NCBI RefSeq assembly: GCF_000007345.1
Contig: NC_003552.1
Location: forward strand, 4,836,001-4,900,000
Direction of reading: 5' to 3'
Length of the DNA: 64,000 nucleotides
Source of the DNA: Methanosarcina acetivorans C2A
Lineage (GTDB): Archaea; Halobacteriota; Methanosarcinia; Methanosarcinales; Methanosarcinaceae
The notes under the pieces: model-generated
The model's database searches: none
What the model was told of the DNA's origin: nothing
Seen by the model: the letters and a program-made list of their open reading frames with translations, nothing else
Position numbers and translations under genes: made by a program
Part shown: positions 34,008-43,278 of the stretch, piece after piece
How positions within the stretch are numbered: the stretch's first letter is position 1
Layout of the letters: each line of letters starts with the position of its first letter

Positions 34008-35354
34008 GTGGCAATTCATCCGATAGAATACCGGTACGGTACAGCAGAAATGAAATACGTATGGAGTCAGGAAAACAGACTAGCTAAGATCTTGCAGACC
34101 GAGGCAGCCCTTGCTCTGGCAGAAGCGGATATGGGACTTATCCCGGCAGAAGCGGCTGAGATTATCTCCGAATGCGTTCCCTCCGTAAAGGCGGAAAGAG
34201 TTGACGAAATCGAAGCCGAGATCCACCACGACATGATGGCTGTTGTTGTTGCGATTTCTGAGAAGTGCAGGGAAGATGCGGGAAAGTGGGTCCATTTCGG
34301 CGCCACTTCAAACGACATCCTTGACACAGCAACCGCGCTCCAGATAAAGGACGCAATCGACCTTCTGGAAGATAAACTCAAAATCCTGCTCAGGGTGCTG
34401 GTAAACCAGGCAGAAGCCCATAAGAACACTGTTTGCTGTGGGAGGACACACGGGCAGATAGGCGTTCCCACAACATACGGGCTCCGTTTTGCAATCTGGG
34501 CTTCCGAGATTTCAAGACACCTTGACCGCCTTTACGAGCTGACTCCGAGAGCTACCGTGGGGCAGATGACCGGGGCTGTCGGAACTCAGGCAGCTTTTGG
34601 GAAGTCCGGAATCCTGATCCAGAAACTTACGATGCAGCACCTCGGAATCGGGGCTGTGGATGTCTCAAACCAGATAATCCAGAGAGACAGGCATGCCGAA
34701 TTTGTGATGTGGATGGCAAATACTGTTACGACCCTGGACAAGATCGGCATCGAAATCAGGAATCTGCAGCGCAGTGAAATCGCCGAGATTGAGGAAAGTT
34801 TCGGGAAAAAGCAGGTGGGTTCGTCTACCATGCCCCACAAGCGGAACCCGATCAAGTCCGAGCAGATCTGCGGGCTTGCGAGGATCGTAAGGGCAATGGT
34901 TGAACCTGAACTCCTTAACAACACCCTCTGGGACGAACGGGACCTTACAAATTCTTCCTGCGAGAGAGTCGTCTTCCCGGAAGCCTGTGTGCTTACGGAC
35001 CATATCCTTAAACTTGGGATCCGTGTGCTTGAGAATCTCAGGTTCTATCCCGAAAATATCCGCAGGAACCTGGACCTGCTAAGAGGCCTGAACATGGGCG
35101 AAGCTGTAATGATCGAACTTGCAAAAAGGGGTGTAGGCAGGCAGGAAGCCCATGAGCTTGTCAGGACTTCGGCTATGGAAGCCCATGAGACGGGGCAGCA
35201 CTTCAAACAGGTACTTCTGGATACTCCTTCCGTTTCAAGGTACTTGAGTGTAGAAGATATCGAAAAACTCGTAAATCCCGATAAGTATATAGGAACAGCT
35301 GTAGAACAGGTCGAAGCGCTCGTTGTAAGACTTCGTGAAGCTTATTCCCTCTGA
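34008..35354 (+). CDS. purB: Adenylosuccinate lyase
   Basis: A 448-residue enzyme of the fumarase/aspartase superfamily acting twice in purine synthesis, splitting SAICAR and adenylosuccinate with release of fumarate. Signature GSSTMPHKRNP is at about 271-281; other family motifs are HFGATSNDILDTA (with the His/Ser/Asn region near 102) and GRTHGQIGVPTTYG near 145-158. GTG 34008 (MAIHPIEYRYG) is preferred to the GTG at 33999 because GGAAGGTGAT lies just upstream. Monocistronic. Confidence 0.96.
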   Translation: MAIHPIEYRYGTAEMKYVWSQENRLAKILQTEAALALAEADMGLIPAEAAEIISECVPSVKAERVDEIEAEIHHDMMAVVVAISEKCREDAGKWVHFGATSNDILDTATALQIKDAIDLLEDKLKILLRVLVNQAEAHKNTVCCGRTHGQIGVPTTYGLRFAIWASEISRHLDRLYELTPRATVGQMTGAVGTQAAFGKSGILIQKLTMQHLGIGAVDVSNQIIQRDRHAEFVMWMANTVTTLDKIGIEIRNLQRSEIAEIEESFGKKQVGSSTMPHKRNPIKSEQICGLARIVRAMVEPELLNNTLWDERDLTNSSCERVVFPEACVLTDHILKLGIRVLENLRFYPENIRRNLDLLRGLNMGEAVMIELAKRGVGRQEAHELVRTSAMEAHETGQHFKQVLLDTPSVSRYLSVEDIEKLVNPDKYIGTAVEQVEALVVRLREAYSL

Positions 35355-35483
35355 CCTCTTCCTCTCTTTTTTCCGTTTCTTTCCGGACCGGAAAGAAGCG
35401 AAATTTAGAAGCACAGAAATAAAGACGATTTGGTAAAAGCCAGAAAAACTATTGATTCCTCACATAATTATAATCGATATAAA

Positions 35484-35499
35484 ATATAAATATTTATAT
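35484..35499 (+). promoter_or_regulatory. Palindromic TATA box of RNA locus 1
   Basis: ATATAAATATTTATAT, identical to the one at 36212-36227; 61 bases before the RNA core. Confidence 0.65.
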
Positions 35500-35559
35500 C
35501 AGAAGAATTTAATCATTATTAGGGAACTTCATCAAAAGCTTCATCCAAATTGGGTGATT

Positions 35560-35651
35560 GAGGCATCTAAAAACAGGCGTTGCGTAACTAAAAATCTATT
35601 TGGGCTAGATGTGGTAGATGATTTACGGTGTGAAAGTGGATTAGATGCCTC
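35560..35651 (+). ncRNA. Candidate structured small RNA, copy 1
   Basis: A 92-nt core closed by an 11-bp perfect stem GAGGCATCTAA/TTAGATGCCTC. Inside: GGCGTTGCGTAACTAAAAA, a hairpin ATCTA-TTTGGGC-TAGAT and GGTGTGAAAGTGGA. It is preceded by a palindromic TATA box and followed by AGGTTATTTATAAAATTTGT at about 35667. All these parts recur in copy 2 at 36271. No frame is conserved. The function is unknown; the strong promoter match argues for a transcribed RNA. Confidence 0.65.
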
Positions 35652-35667
35652 ATTAACTCCTACGTAG

Positions 35668-36211
35668 AGGTTATTTATAAAATTTGTGCTAGTTTGACTC
35701 CAGATTCTTTCTAAAGAATTCATTCCCCCATTCCTTCTTTTCAGAATCTCCCTCAAAGTTTTTATCCAAACTGCCTGTCGGTTAAAATCTCATCGTTTAG
35801 ATACAATTCAACTTACAGTCCAAACGTGGACTTTCCGGCTTACTTCAGATCCGTTTGGGAATTCTTTCTGGAGGGGGGTTACTTCAGATACATTTCCGGC
35901 CAAAATCTTCCAGAAGTCCGAATTAGCAGAGCAGATGTACAGTAAGATTTTGTGGACATGTGAATATTTTCTTATGGGCGCTACTCCTCCTGGGAACTAT
36001 TCCTGGTCACTACTCCTAAACGGTAGTCCTAATACATTTTATAAGTGATACTCCTGATGCCCTGACCTGAATGTAATTAAAAAAGTAGGGGGGATTTTTA
36101 GAAAAGATATTAAAGCTTTGAGTTTACAGGAGCTTTAATGCTTAACTAAGTGCAAAATTCACTTTCTCTGGGGAATGAGCTCGCAAACCATATTTTTATT
36201 TCAAAAAAAAG
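35668..36211. other. Spacer between the two RNA loci
   Basis: No gene or clear motif; GC-variable with TCCTGG-type words near 35985-36010 (GCTACTCCTCCTGGGAACTA, TCACTACTCCTAAACGGTAG). Confidence 0.4.
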
Positions 36212-36227
36212 ATATAAATATTTATAT
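36212..36227 (+). promoter_or_regulatory. Palindromic TATA box of RNA locus 2
   Basis: ATATAAATATTTATAT, the same 16 bases as at 35484, here 44 bases before the RNA core. Confidence 0.65.
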
Positions 36228-36270
36228 ATGATGGTTCTGTATCCCAGACAACGTTGCTCTGTGTGGTAGT

Positions 36271-36363
36271 GAGGCATCTAAAAAACGGCGTTGCGTAACT
36301 AAAAAATCTGTTTGGGCTAGATGTGGTAGATGATTTTCGGTGTGAAAGTGGATTAGATGCCTC
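36271..36363 (+). ncRNA. Candidate structured small RNA, copy 2
   Basis: A 93-nt homologue of 35560-35651. The closing stem GAGGCATCTAA/TTAGATGCCTC is identical. In the inner hairpin the A-T pair of copy 1 is a G-T pair here (ATCTG-TTTGGGC-TAGAT), so pairing is kept. Downstream AGGTTATTTATATAATTTGT again matches. The DNA between the two loci shows no such likeness, so only the transcription units are conserved. Confidence 0.65.
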
Positions 36364-36859
36364 AATATTTCCATAGGATTAGGTTATTTATATAATTTGT
36401 GTTTATTCTGTGCACAACCATCCAAAACTTCTTTTTTGTTAAGAAGTAAGGATTCACTTATACTTAAAATTCGCAGACAGGAGTTTTCTTTCGCTCGTTT
36501 TTTCAGCCCTTCTTGAGATTTGAGTAAATGGGATTTCGTATTATTAACCAATCTGGCTACTGTTTATCCCTTTCTTTCCGAGCCAATATGAAAATACATC
36601 CATATACATACGTTCACTGTCAGAGCTTCTCCTGTCCGAGAATCTGAAAGCTTTATTATTTTTGCCGACCACGAACGATTCTCGTCCCAGACATTTTTTC
36701 CGATATTTATGAATGACAAGAGTAATGCTGGACGTTACTTTAAAATACCACCATATAGACTCGCGCATCAGCATTACTCTGTATAACGATGTTCCGGGAC
36801 AGAAGAACGCTTTTCATATCAAAAGGACCTGAGTCCTGATCCATGACATCCGGATTCTC
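36364..36859. other. Intergenic region before ramA end
   Basis: A minus-strand frame at 36544-36774 (76 codons) shows no family resemblance and no ribosome site. Otherwise nothing recognised. Confidence 0.4.
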
Positions 36860-38485
36860 TTACTCCTCCTGTTCAGGTTTAAAGACCTCCAGATTCGCCC
36901 AGTTAAATTTGTCGGGCGGACAGGCCCGGATACATTTCTGGCAGTGGGCACCTTCGCAGAGGTCGGTACTTATCATAATCCTGTTTTCCTCGTCAATTGT
37001 AATGGCATCGTTAGGGCAGACTTTTATGCATTTCTTGCACTCAGGACAGTCAACAACCATGGTCATATAGGTTCCGACTCTTTCGAGTACATGCAGACCT
37101 TCTTCCCCAAGGACAGGGATATCCCTTTCCACGCGCTTATCCACCACAGGGTTGTCTATGGGGTCATCAAGTGACGGAAGACTCTTCTTTTTCAGGTATT
37201 TTTTAAACATTTTAAAGGGCATTCCCTCTTCCCAGTATGCAAGTTCAAGGACGTAGGCGTCCCGGAATTCAGGGGCAGTCGCAAACATTATGTGAGTGCC
37301 TATTATCTGGCTTGCAATGTCCTGAAGTTCCCACAGCCTTCCTTCCGAAAGCAGAATTTCCCTCGCAACAGCAAGAGAGGTGTTCCCGAGCTGAGCAATG
37401 TTCCCCGTAGAGTAGGGGATCAGACCAATTTTCTGGGCTTTTTTAGCATCCATATATGTGCCGGCAGCGCCTGCCATATACGCTGCATCAATATCTGTAA
37501 GTTCTATACCTGCAGTCGCACAAAGCGTAATATGTCCTGCCCGGATTGCACCAATAGCTTTCCCGGCTTCTTTCAGGTCCCTTTCCGAGAAAGTTATTTT
37601 GTTCTGCAGGTGAATTAGTTCGTCTGGAGTTTTGATTTTCGGGAGTACAACCAGATCGTGACCCAGAGCTTTTTCGATAAGGGCAATAACTCCCGTACCT
37701 GTAATTCCTTTTGCTTGGATCTGCCCTGCTTCAAGAATTTCTCCGGTTTTGGGGTCTACGAGATCTCCGGGATCGGGCTTCATCTCTTCGTTCAATACAT
37801 AATTCCTCAATGCTCCATCCTCGAATTCAAAATCCGAAATTGCAAAAGGAGAGGCAAGAGTCCCATGCTTTATCTGCTGCCCTTCAAGAGCAGGCCCTGC
37901 AGCTGCTGAACCGGTGTATATAATGTCTTTTACCTTGAGCGCCATTTCGGCGTTTGTCCCGTAATCAGTTGCAATCGAAACCTGGTCGCTGTCAAGCATG
38001 CCCGATTTAACAATAAGAGCAAGGGCATCGGCTCCGACTTCATGTTTAATTGCAGGCGGGACTACAACTTCACAGTTAAATTCCTCAAGTCCGGGAATTT
38101 CGCTGCTTGGTACGATTCTCGCATTCCTTTTCTGTTCCTCTATATGGTACTTCTTTTTCTTCCGTTCCCCCGCATAAGCCAGGTCTTCAATGCTTATTCC
38201 CTGAAAAATGGATAGCTGGATAGGGTTTCCGCAGACTGAAAGCCTATCAAGCTCTCCGCTTTGCACGTCAAGAGCCTGAAGCAGGTTCTTTACCGCATCT
38301 ATAGAAAGCCCGTGCGCAAGGTCCTGCCCGTAGTGGATTGCGAAGTCCATGTGATCCATCACATTCGCTCCGGGAAGGGGATTTCTCAATGTTATAACCG
38401 TTCTCTTAATTTCCTGGGTATTAAGGTCAATCTTCTGAGCCCTATACCCGCTAGTTCCCAGGTCAATTGCAACTCCATATCTCAT
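36860..38485 (-). CDS. ramA: Corrinoid-protein reductive activase RamA
   Basis: A 541-residue iron-sulfur ATPase that reduces the Co(II) corrinoid of methylamine methyltransferase corrinoid proteins to Co(I), using ATP. An ASKHA-type ATPase body (VAIDLGTSGYRAQKIDL at the N-terminus; ATDYGTNAEMALKV; GITGTGVIALIEKALG) is followed at about 480-535 by two ferredoxin-type [4Fe-4S] motifs, CPECKKCIKVCP and CEGAHCQKCIRACP. ATG 38485 (MRYGVAIDLG) is at the domain start; a codon at 38500 would add five residues. No mtm, mtb or mtt genes are in the window, so it is a solitary ram gene here. Confidence 0.95.
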   Translation of the reverse strand: MRYGVAIDLGTSGYRAQKIDLNTQEIKRTVITLRNPLPGANVMDHMDFAIHYGQDLAHGLSIDAVKNLLQALDVQSGELDRLSVCGNPIQLSIFQGISIEDLAYAGERKKKKYHIEEQKRNARIVPSSEIPGLEEFNCEVVVPPAIKHEVGADALALIVKSGMLDSDQVSIATDYGTNAEMALKVKDIIYTGSAAAGPALEGQQIKHGTLASPFAISDFEFEDGALRNYVLNEEMKPDPGDLVDPKTGEILEAGQIQAKGITGTGVIALIEKALGHDLVVLPKIKTPDELIHLQNKITFSERDLKEAGKAIGAIRAGHITLCATAGIELTDIDAAYMAGAAGTYMDAKKAQKIGLIPYSTGNIAQLGNTSLAVAREILLSEGRLWELQDIASQIIGTHIMFATAPEFRDAYVLELAYWEEGMPFKMFKKYLKKKSLPSLDDPIDNPVVDKRVERDIPVLGEEGLHVLERVGTYMTMVVDCPECKKCIKVCPNDAITIDEENRIMISTDLCEGAHCQKCIRACPPDKFNWANLEVFKPEQEE

Positions 38486-38792
38486 ACAAATTCCCCTCAA
38501 TGATTTATTTTACAGGATGGTTTAACATACTGGAAGCCGTTTGGAATTTTATGTACCTATTACTTTTGAAAAACGACGTATAAATAAATAAGGCGTTTTA
38601 TTCATCAGTAGATATAATTAAAGTTTGGCAGGTGCTCCAACCTACTTTTCCTGATATTTAAGAGATATTTATAAAATAATACCTTCCGGAGACGATTTTT
38701 TCGTTTTTCAAGGGTCATAGTGTGTTTTTTACGGGGGATTTAAAATGCATATCGGGAGGGATAGTTTTATAAGTGAATAATCTCTTTGTATA
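38486..38792. promoter_or_regulatory. Divergent promoter region, ramA and SRP RNA
   Basis: TTTATAA at 38766-38772, about 26 bases before the RNA start, is the SRP RNA TATA box. On the minus strand TATTTATAC at about 38580-38588 could serve ramA. Confidence 0.55.
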
Positions 38793-39113
38793 GCTGATGA
38801 GCTAGTCCGGGTAGCCCGGCGTTACCTGTAACCCGAAATCGCCGATATGCGGGGGACGAAGCCAATGGAAGATGCGTCAAAGGGATTCCAGCCTGTGATC
38901 TCAACTGAGAAACCCCGTCCTGCTTGGATGATGCAGGTATGTGGACTTGCTGGAAAACAGGTCCTCATACCCTAACTGCGGAAACCGGTCGAGGCCCGGA
39001 AGGGAGCAGACTCACTGTGGGCAACCGTCGCTTGCGGGGTCGCGGGGTGGAGAAGAGATTCCAGTCTACTGAAATCTCCCAGATACAACGACCTGCGGTG
39101 TGCTCATCACTAA
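38793..39113 (+). ncRNA. ffs: Signal recognition particle 7S RNA
   Basis: An archaeal SRP RNA of about 320 nt. The ends pair (GATGAGC at 38796-38802 with GCTCATC at 39102-39108), as in helix 1 of archaeal 7S RNA. The 5' domain has AGTCCGGGTAGCCCGGCG and helix 3/4 sequences; the SRP54-binding helix 8 appears as GGCCCGGAAGGGAGCAGACT (about 38993-39012) with the conserved GGAA tetraloop and the asymmetric loop. It binds SRP54 and SRP19 for protein targeting. Ends are approximate by pairing. Confidence 0.92.
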
Positions 39114-39259
39114 GCACATAAATTAATATTTTTCAAGAGCCTTGTATTATAATAGAACTGTAATTTTTCTGGAAGAACAATTTATTTGAAGGATTTCTCT
39201 CCGGAAAAAGTTAAATATATGAAATGCATTTTAGGGGACGCGTTTCTAAAGTTTGAAAT

Positions 39260-39344
39260 GACGAGATAGCCAAGCCCGGTATGGCGTGGGATTGCTAATC
39301 CCATGATGCCCTGCATCGCGGGGGTTCGAGTCCCCCTCTCGTCG
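39260..39344 (+). tRNA. tRNA-Ser (anticodon GCT)
   Basis: 85 nt. Acceptor GACGAGA/TCTCGTC with discriminator G; anticodon arm TGGGA-TTGCTAA-TCCCA gives GCT; long variable arm (TGATGCCCTGCATCG) as in class II tRNAs; T-arm GGGGG-TTCGAGT-CCCCC. No encoded CCA. A TATA-like TTAAATATATG lies about 50 bases upstream. Confidence 0.95.
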
Positions 39345-39541
39345 CTTCTTTTTTTGAGGATTTTATACTCTGTACATCATTTTCTGTTGTGACCTGTATT
39401 TTTCTCACTTATCTGTATGCAAATTTTAAATAAGATTTCGCCTTATACTCTGTAAATAAAAGTTCATTTTCCACCCTATACCACCAACTCAAAATTCAGT
39501 TTTTTTAAGTTAATTTTACAGAAATGGATTGAGTCAAAACA

Positions 39542-40240
39542 ATGAAACGGATATCATCAGGTATACCTGAACTTGACGAAAGGATCGGCGGAGGATACAT
39601 TGCGGGTAGGGTTCTTCTCATAACCGGAGATACAGGAACTGGCAAGACCACTTTTACCATTCATTTTCTGCACAGAGCATGCCTTGAGGATAAGAAATGC
39701 GTCCTGGTCGCAACCGAAGAACTTCCGGAAGATATTCTGGATCTGTCAGAAATGCTGGGGCTTGGGCTTACTAAATATTATGAAAATGGTCAGCTCACAA
39801 TTGAGCGGTCTTTTCAGAACCGTTCCGAGAAGATCCAGACCTCAAAATTCGGATTCACCCCCGAAGGTCTGGAGATAGAATTACCCACACTTTCAGATTA
39901 TGTGCCCGAAGGAACCAATGTTGTGGTGATTGACAATATCGGTGTTTTTACCCTGAGGCTTTCCATTCAGGACTTCAGGGACCAGTTTGATGCCCTGAAC
40001 TTTATCCTCAGCACCAGAGGAGACTGCACGACAATGTTTGTCATGGACGATACCGCCTGCAAGATGACTCATAACCTTGCCAACTATTCGGTAAGTGGCT
40101 CTCTCCGACTTATGGTAGACGAAAATCCCTACACAGGGAATATTGAGCGCTACATAAGGATCCCTAAAATGAGAAGGACATGCCTCAGTCTGAATCCGAT
40201 AAGATTTGAAATAACTTCATCAGGGATAAAACTCCTTTGA
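39542..40240 (+). CDS. RAD55/KaiC-family ATPase
   Basis: A 232-residue RecA-fold ATPase of the archaeal RAD55/KaiC-like group. Walker A GDTGTGKT near residues 30-37; Walker B VVVIDNI near 122-128; N-terminal RISSGIPELDERIGGGY is typical. Such proteins act as ATP-dependent regulators; FlaH/ArlH of the archaellum motor is a relative. Its place 540 bases before a secretion-type ATPase and TadC-like gene, same strand, suggests it may be an accessory of that pilus-like machine (inference). Start ATG 39542. Confidence 0.85.
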   Translation: MKRISSGIPELDERIGGGYIAGRVLLITGDTGTGKTTFTIHFLHRACLEDKKCVLVATEELPEDILDLSEMLGLGLTKYYENGQLTIERSFQNRSEKIQTSKFGFTPEGLEIELPTLSDYVPEGTNVVVIDNIGVFTLRLSIQDFRDQFDALNFILSTRGDCTTMFVMDDTACKMTHNLANYSVSGSLRLMVDENPYTGNIERYIRIPKMRRTCLSLNPIRFEITSSGIKLL

Positions 40241-40778
40241 AAAACTGCATTCCTACCAGTTTACGGTTTTTTCCCATCTCTTCTTCACCCAACACTTTCA
40301 TTTCTTCACTTCCCATTAATCCAATTTTCCATTTCTTCGCCCAACTCATTCATTTTTTCACTTCCCACCAAACCAGCTCTCAGTTTTCCTATTTTCATTT
40401 TTTTCGCCTCTTCTGGTTTCTTTTTTAGAACATCAATTTTTGTGTTTTCAAAACGCAAAACATAGTATATTTTTTCAAATAACAATCGGAAAACAGAATA
40501 AAAATAATATTAAATAAATAGAATTTTTTAATAAAAAGGGTAATACTATTGAAAGATATTTTTATTTATGGATAAAATTAAATATCCAATATACTGCCTT
40601 TATATGCCAAAAAAAGGTAAAAAAAGCCTTTACACAAGTCCACAAAAGGATTAAGTAATATAATCAATAATATTTGAGAGTTATCAATTCTTACTTAATG
40701 AATTTAAACAATAGTCAATATATTATTTTATACTATAGAGGATTTTGTGAGGGGACAAGCCTTGGGAAGCAGACTTCT
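40241..40778. other. Pyrimidine-rich spacer and promoter
   Basis: 40255-40430 is C/T-rich on the plus strand, with CATTTCTTC-type words repeated; downstream it is very A/T-rich (40440-40690), with TATA-like sequences near 40655-40672. No gene. Confidence 0.5.
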
Positions 40779-43268
40779 ATGGTTTCCAAAAATGAGAAAT
40801 CTCCGGATGACTCAGAAAAACCAGACAATGGTATGAAGAAAGGAGGGGGAAAAGAGATTCTGGCAGGAAAGTCCAGTCTTCTACATGTACCTGTCGAGAG
40901 GACTTCTGATGAAGATACTCCGAATGTAATTGACACTGACAGCCTTCAGACGGAAAACGAAAATAAAGATAAGGAAAACACTCTTCAGGAAGTTTCAGGT
41001 ACTCAAAGAACCCCACATAAACAGAGCTACCCTTATTGGATGAAGAATCGTGCGGGGGGTGAAGATACTGAAAAAGAGAATACTGACCTTCCTGACATGA
41101 AAATAAAGATTGAAACCCGAAAAACCAAACCCATACTTGAAAATGTTCGATTTACGAGTTATTCTCCGGAAATTGAGTCAGATGAAGAATCGACAAGCAA
41201 ATTCGTATCGGAAACTCCTCTGTTTGTAGAAGTATCGGAAACTCAAAAAACCACAACTCTGGGGGAAAATTCTGAGCCTGAAACAAAACCTTCCGGTTCT
41301 TCCGAAGTTGCCCTTGAGCCAAAACCTTCGGTTTCTCCAGAAACTGTCCCTGAAAAGAAAGTTGAACTTATTCCTGAAACCGAAAAGAAAGGGATTTTCC
41401 CTCCTGAAATCGGAACTCAAGACCAGAAAGGCGCAGATCATGAAGGTAGGGTTGAGGAGTTAAAGAGTAAACGGGAAACAAGAGAAGATAAAAAAACCCG
41501 GAGCTCAGGTAAAATAAAAAAGGCTCCCCAGAAAGCGAAAATTAAGAAAAAATCTGGATTCCTGGGGAACATGAAGGATCTTAGCCGTGACATATCCGGG
41601 ATCAAGGAAGGCGAAAAATTAAGTGACAAGCTTAAAGAGTTCTTTAATGAAGTAAAAACTCCGGAAGGAGCAAAAAAGAAGTTTGCAGAGATCGTCCGGG
41701 GCCTGAAAGATGAAGAGCTCAGGGTTCTTCCTCCATATGATCCTGAAACCTGCGGCCCGCTCCTTGAATATGAAATTCCTGCAGGATTTACTGAAATCGA
41801 ACGCTACTGGGTAGAGGAACCTTACGCCTTTATCAGCATAATCGAAAATCTGGAAATGAAATACTATTATGTCGTTGAGCCCACTCTCACCACCTATGAA
41901 AAAGCCGTTCTTGAGAGGGTCCGGGACAATCTGGAAGATGTGCTTACTCAGGAAGACACGATATCCGGACAGGAAAAGGATGTCATTCTCATAAACAGAG
42001 GCATAAGACTTCTGGACCAGTATTACAGCACCCTGGAAGTTTCCTCGATTCATAAGATAATGTATTTCCTCAGGAGAAATTTCATCGGATACGAAAGGAT
42101 AAATGCGCTCATTAGGGACCCGAATATTGAAGATATTTCCTGTTCTGGGATTGAAATCCCGATCTACCTTTACCACAGGAAGCACAACAACATCGTGACC
42201 AATATCCTTTTTGGGGAAAAAGAAGTGGACTCTCTGGTAGTTAAACTTTGTCAGAGGAGTGGCAAGCATATCTCCATAGGAGAACCGATTGTAGATGCAA
42301 CTCTTCCGGATGGCTCAAGGATTCAGGCAACCCTTGGAAAAGAGGTCACAACAAGGGGCAGTTCCTTCACTATCCGTAAATTCAAAGGAGACCCCATAAC
42401 CCCGATTGACCTTATCAGGTATGGGACATGCAGCATCGAGATGATGGCTTACTACTGGATTGCCATTGAAAACAACATCAGTGCACTTTTTGCAGGAGGT
42501 ACCGCTTCAGGAAAAACCTCCCTTATGAACGCGATTTCTCTCTTCATCCCGAGGCTTTCAAAGGTAGTGTCCATTGAAGATACCAGGGAGATCATGCTCC
42601 ACCATGAAAACTGGATCGCAGGCGCAACCAGGAAATCGTTTACTGTGGGGGGGACAGGCGAAGTGTCCATGTACGAACTCCTGAAAGCCGCCCTCAGGCA
42701 GCGTCCGGAATATATTCTTGTGGGTGAGGTTCGGGGTAAAGAGGCTCTGACCCTTTTCCAGGCAATGTCAACAGGGCACACCACCTATTCAACAATGCAT
42801 GCAAGCGACGTGCAGACCGTGGTTAACAGGCTTGAAAACGAACCTATCAATGTCCCGCATGTGATGATGCAGGCCCTCGGAGTCATCTGTATCCAGATGC
42901 AGACCTATGTTAATGAGACGAGGGTAAGGAGAAACAAAACAATTGTGGAGATCACAGGCCTTGATGCAAGGTCAGGAAGTCTCAGGATCAATGAACTTTA
43001 CCGCTGGGAGCCGGTTCATGATAACTTCAAACGGGCAGGGGATTCCTATGTGCTCAATGAGATCATGAAAGCAAGGGGCTGGAACCCTAGTAAGCTCTTT
43101 ATTGAGTTTAAAAACAGAGAACAGATCCTTGCCTACCTGACAGTAAAACAGATCCGTGACTATGTGAGCGTTTCCCTGATAGTGCACATGTATGCCACAA
43201 ACCCGCAGCTTGTAATGGAAGCGGTTGGAAGCGATACCTTGCGGGATATGGTACTGCACCACAGTTAA
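40779..43268 (+). CDS. Type II/IV secretion ATPase with long disordered N-terminus
   Basis: An 829-residue motor ATPase of the GspE/TadA/VirB11 superfamily. The first 280 or so residues are Glu/Lys/Ser/Thr/Pro-rich and likely disordered (repeated SETP-like words). The family N-domain and the catalytic domain follow: Walker A GGTASGKTS at about 601-609; Asp box SIEDTREIML; Walker B LVGEVRGKEA; His box STGHTTYSTMHA. Such ATPases drive pilus or archaellum assembly from the cytoplasmic face. ATG 40779 follows GGGAAG; upstream frame to 40674 is open but unlike protein. The TadC-like gene follows 10 bases later. Confidence 0.92.
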   Translation: MVSKNEKSPDDSEKPDNGMKKGGGKEILAGKSSLLHVPVERTSDEDTPNVIDTDSLQTENENKDKENTLQEVSGTQRTPHKQSYPYWMKNRAGGEDTEKENTDLPDMKIKIETRKTKPILENVRFTSYSPEIESDEESTSKFVSETPLFVEVSETQKTTTLGENSEPETKPSGSSEVALEPKPSVSPETVPEKKVELIPETEKKGIFPPEIGTQDQKGADHEGRVEELKSKRETREDKKTRSSGKIKKAPQKAKIKKKSGFLGNMKDLSRDISGIKEGEKLSDKLKEFFNEVKTPEGAKKKFAEIVRGLKDEELRVLPPYDPETCGPLLEYEIPAGFTEIERYWVEEPYAFISIIENLEMKYYYVVEPTLTTYEKAVLERVRDNLEDVLTQEDTISGQEKDVILINRGIRLLDQYYSTLEVSSIHKIMYFLRRNFIGYERINALIRDPNIEDISCSGIEIPIYLYHRKHNNIVTNILFGEKEVDSLVVKLCQRSGKHISIGEPIVDATLPDGSRIQATLGKEVTTRGSSFTIRKFKGDPITPIDLIRYGTCSIEMMAYYWIAIENNISALFAGGTASGKTSLMNAISLFIPRLSKVVSIEDTREIMLHHENWIAGATRKSFTVGGTGEVSMYELLKAALRQRPEYILVGEVRGKEALTLFQAMSTGHTTYSTMHASDVQTVVNRLENEPINVPHVMMQALGVICIQMQTYVNETRVRRNKTIVEITGLDARSGSLRINELYRWEPVHDNFKRAGDSYVLNEIMKARGWNPSKLFIEFKNREQILAYLTVKQIRDYVSVSLIVHMYATNPQLVMEAVGSDTLRDMVLHHS

Positions 43269-43278
43269 AGGGGTATCC

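Noticed and set aside
35560-36363. C/D-box or H/ACA guide RNA, or MITE, for the twin elements
   Set aside because: No C/D boxes or ACA end are seen, and homology extends into promoter and downstream sequence without target duplications.
36544-36774. Transposase fragment
   Set aside because: No transposase motif, ribosome site or terminal repeats.
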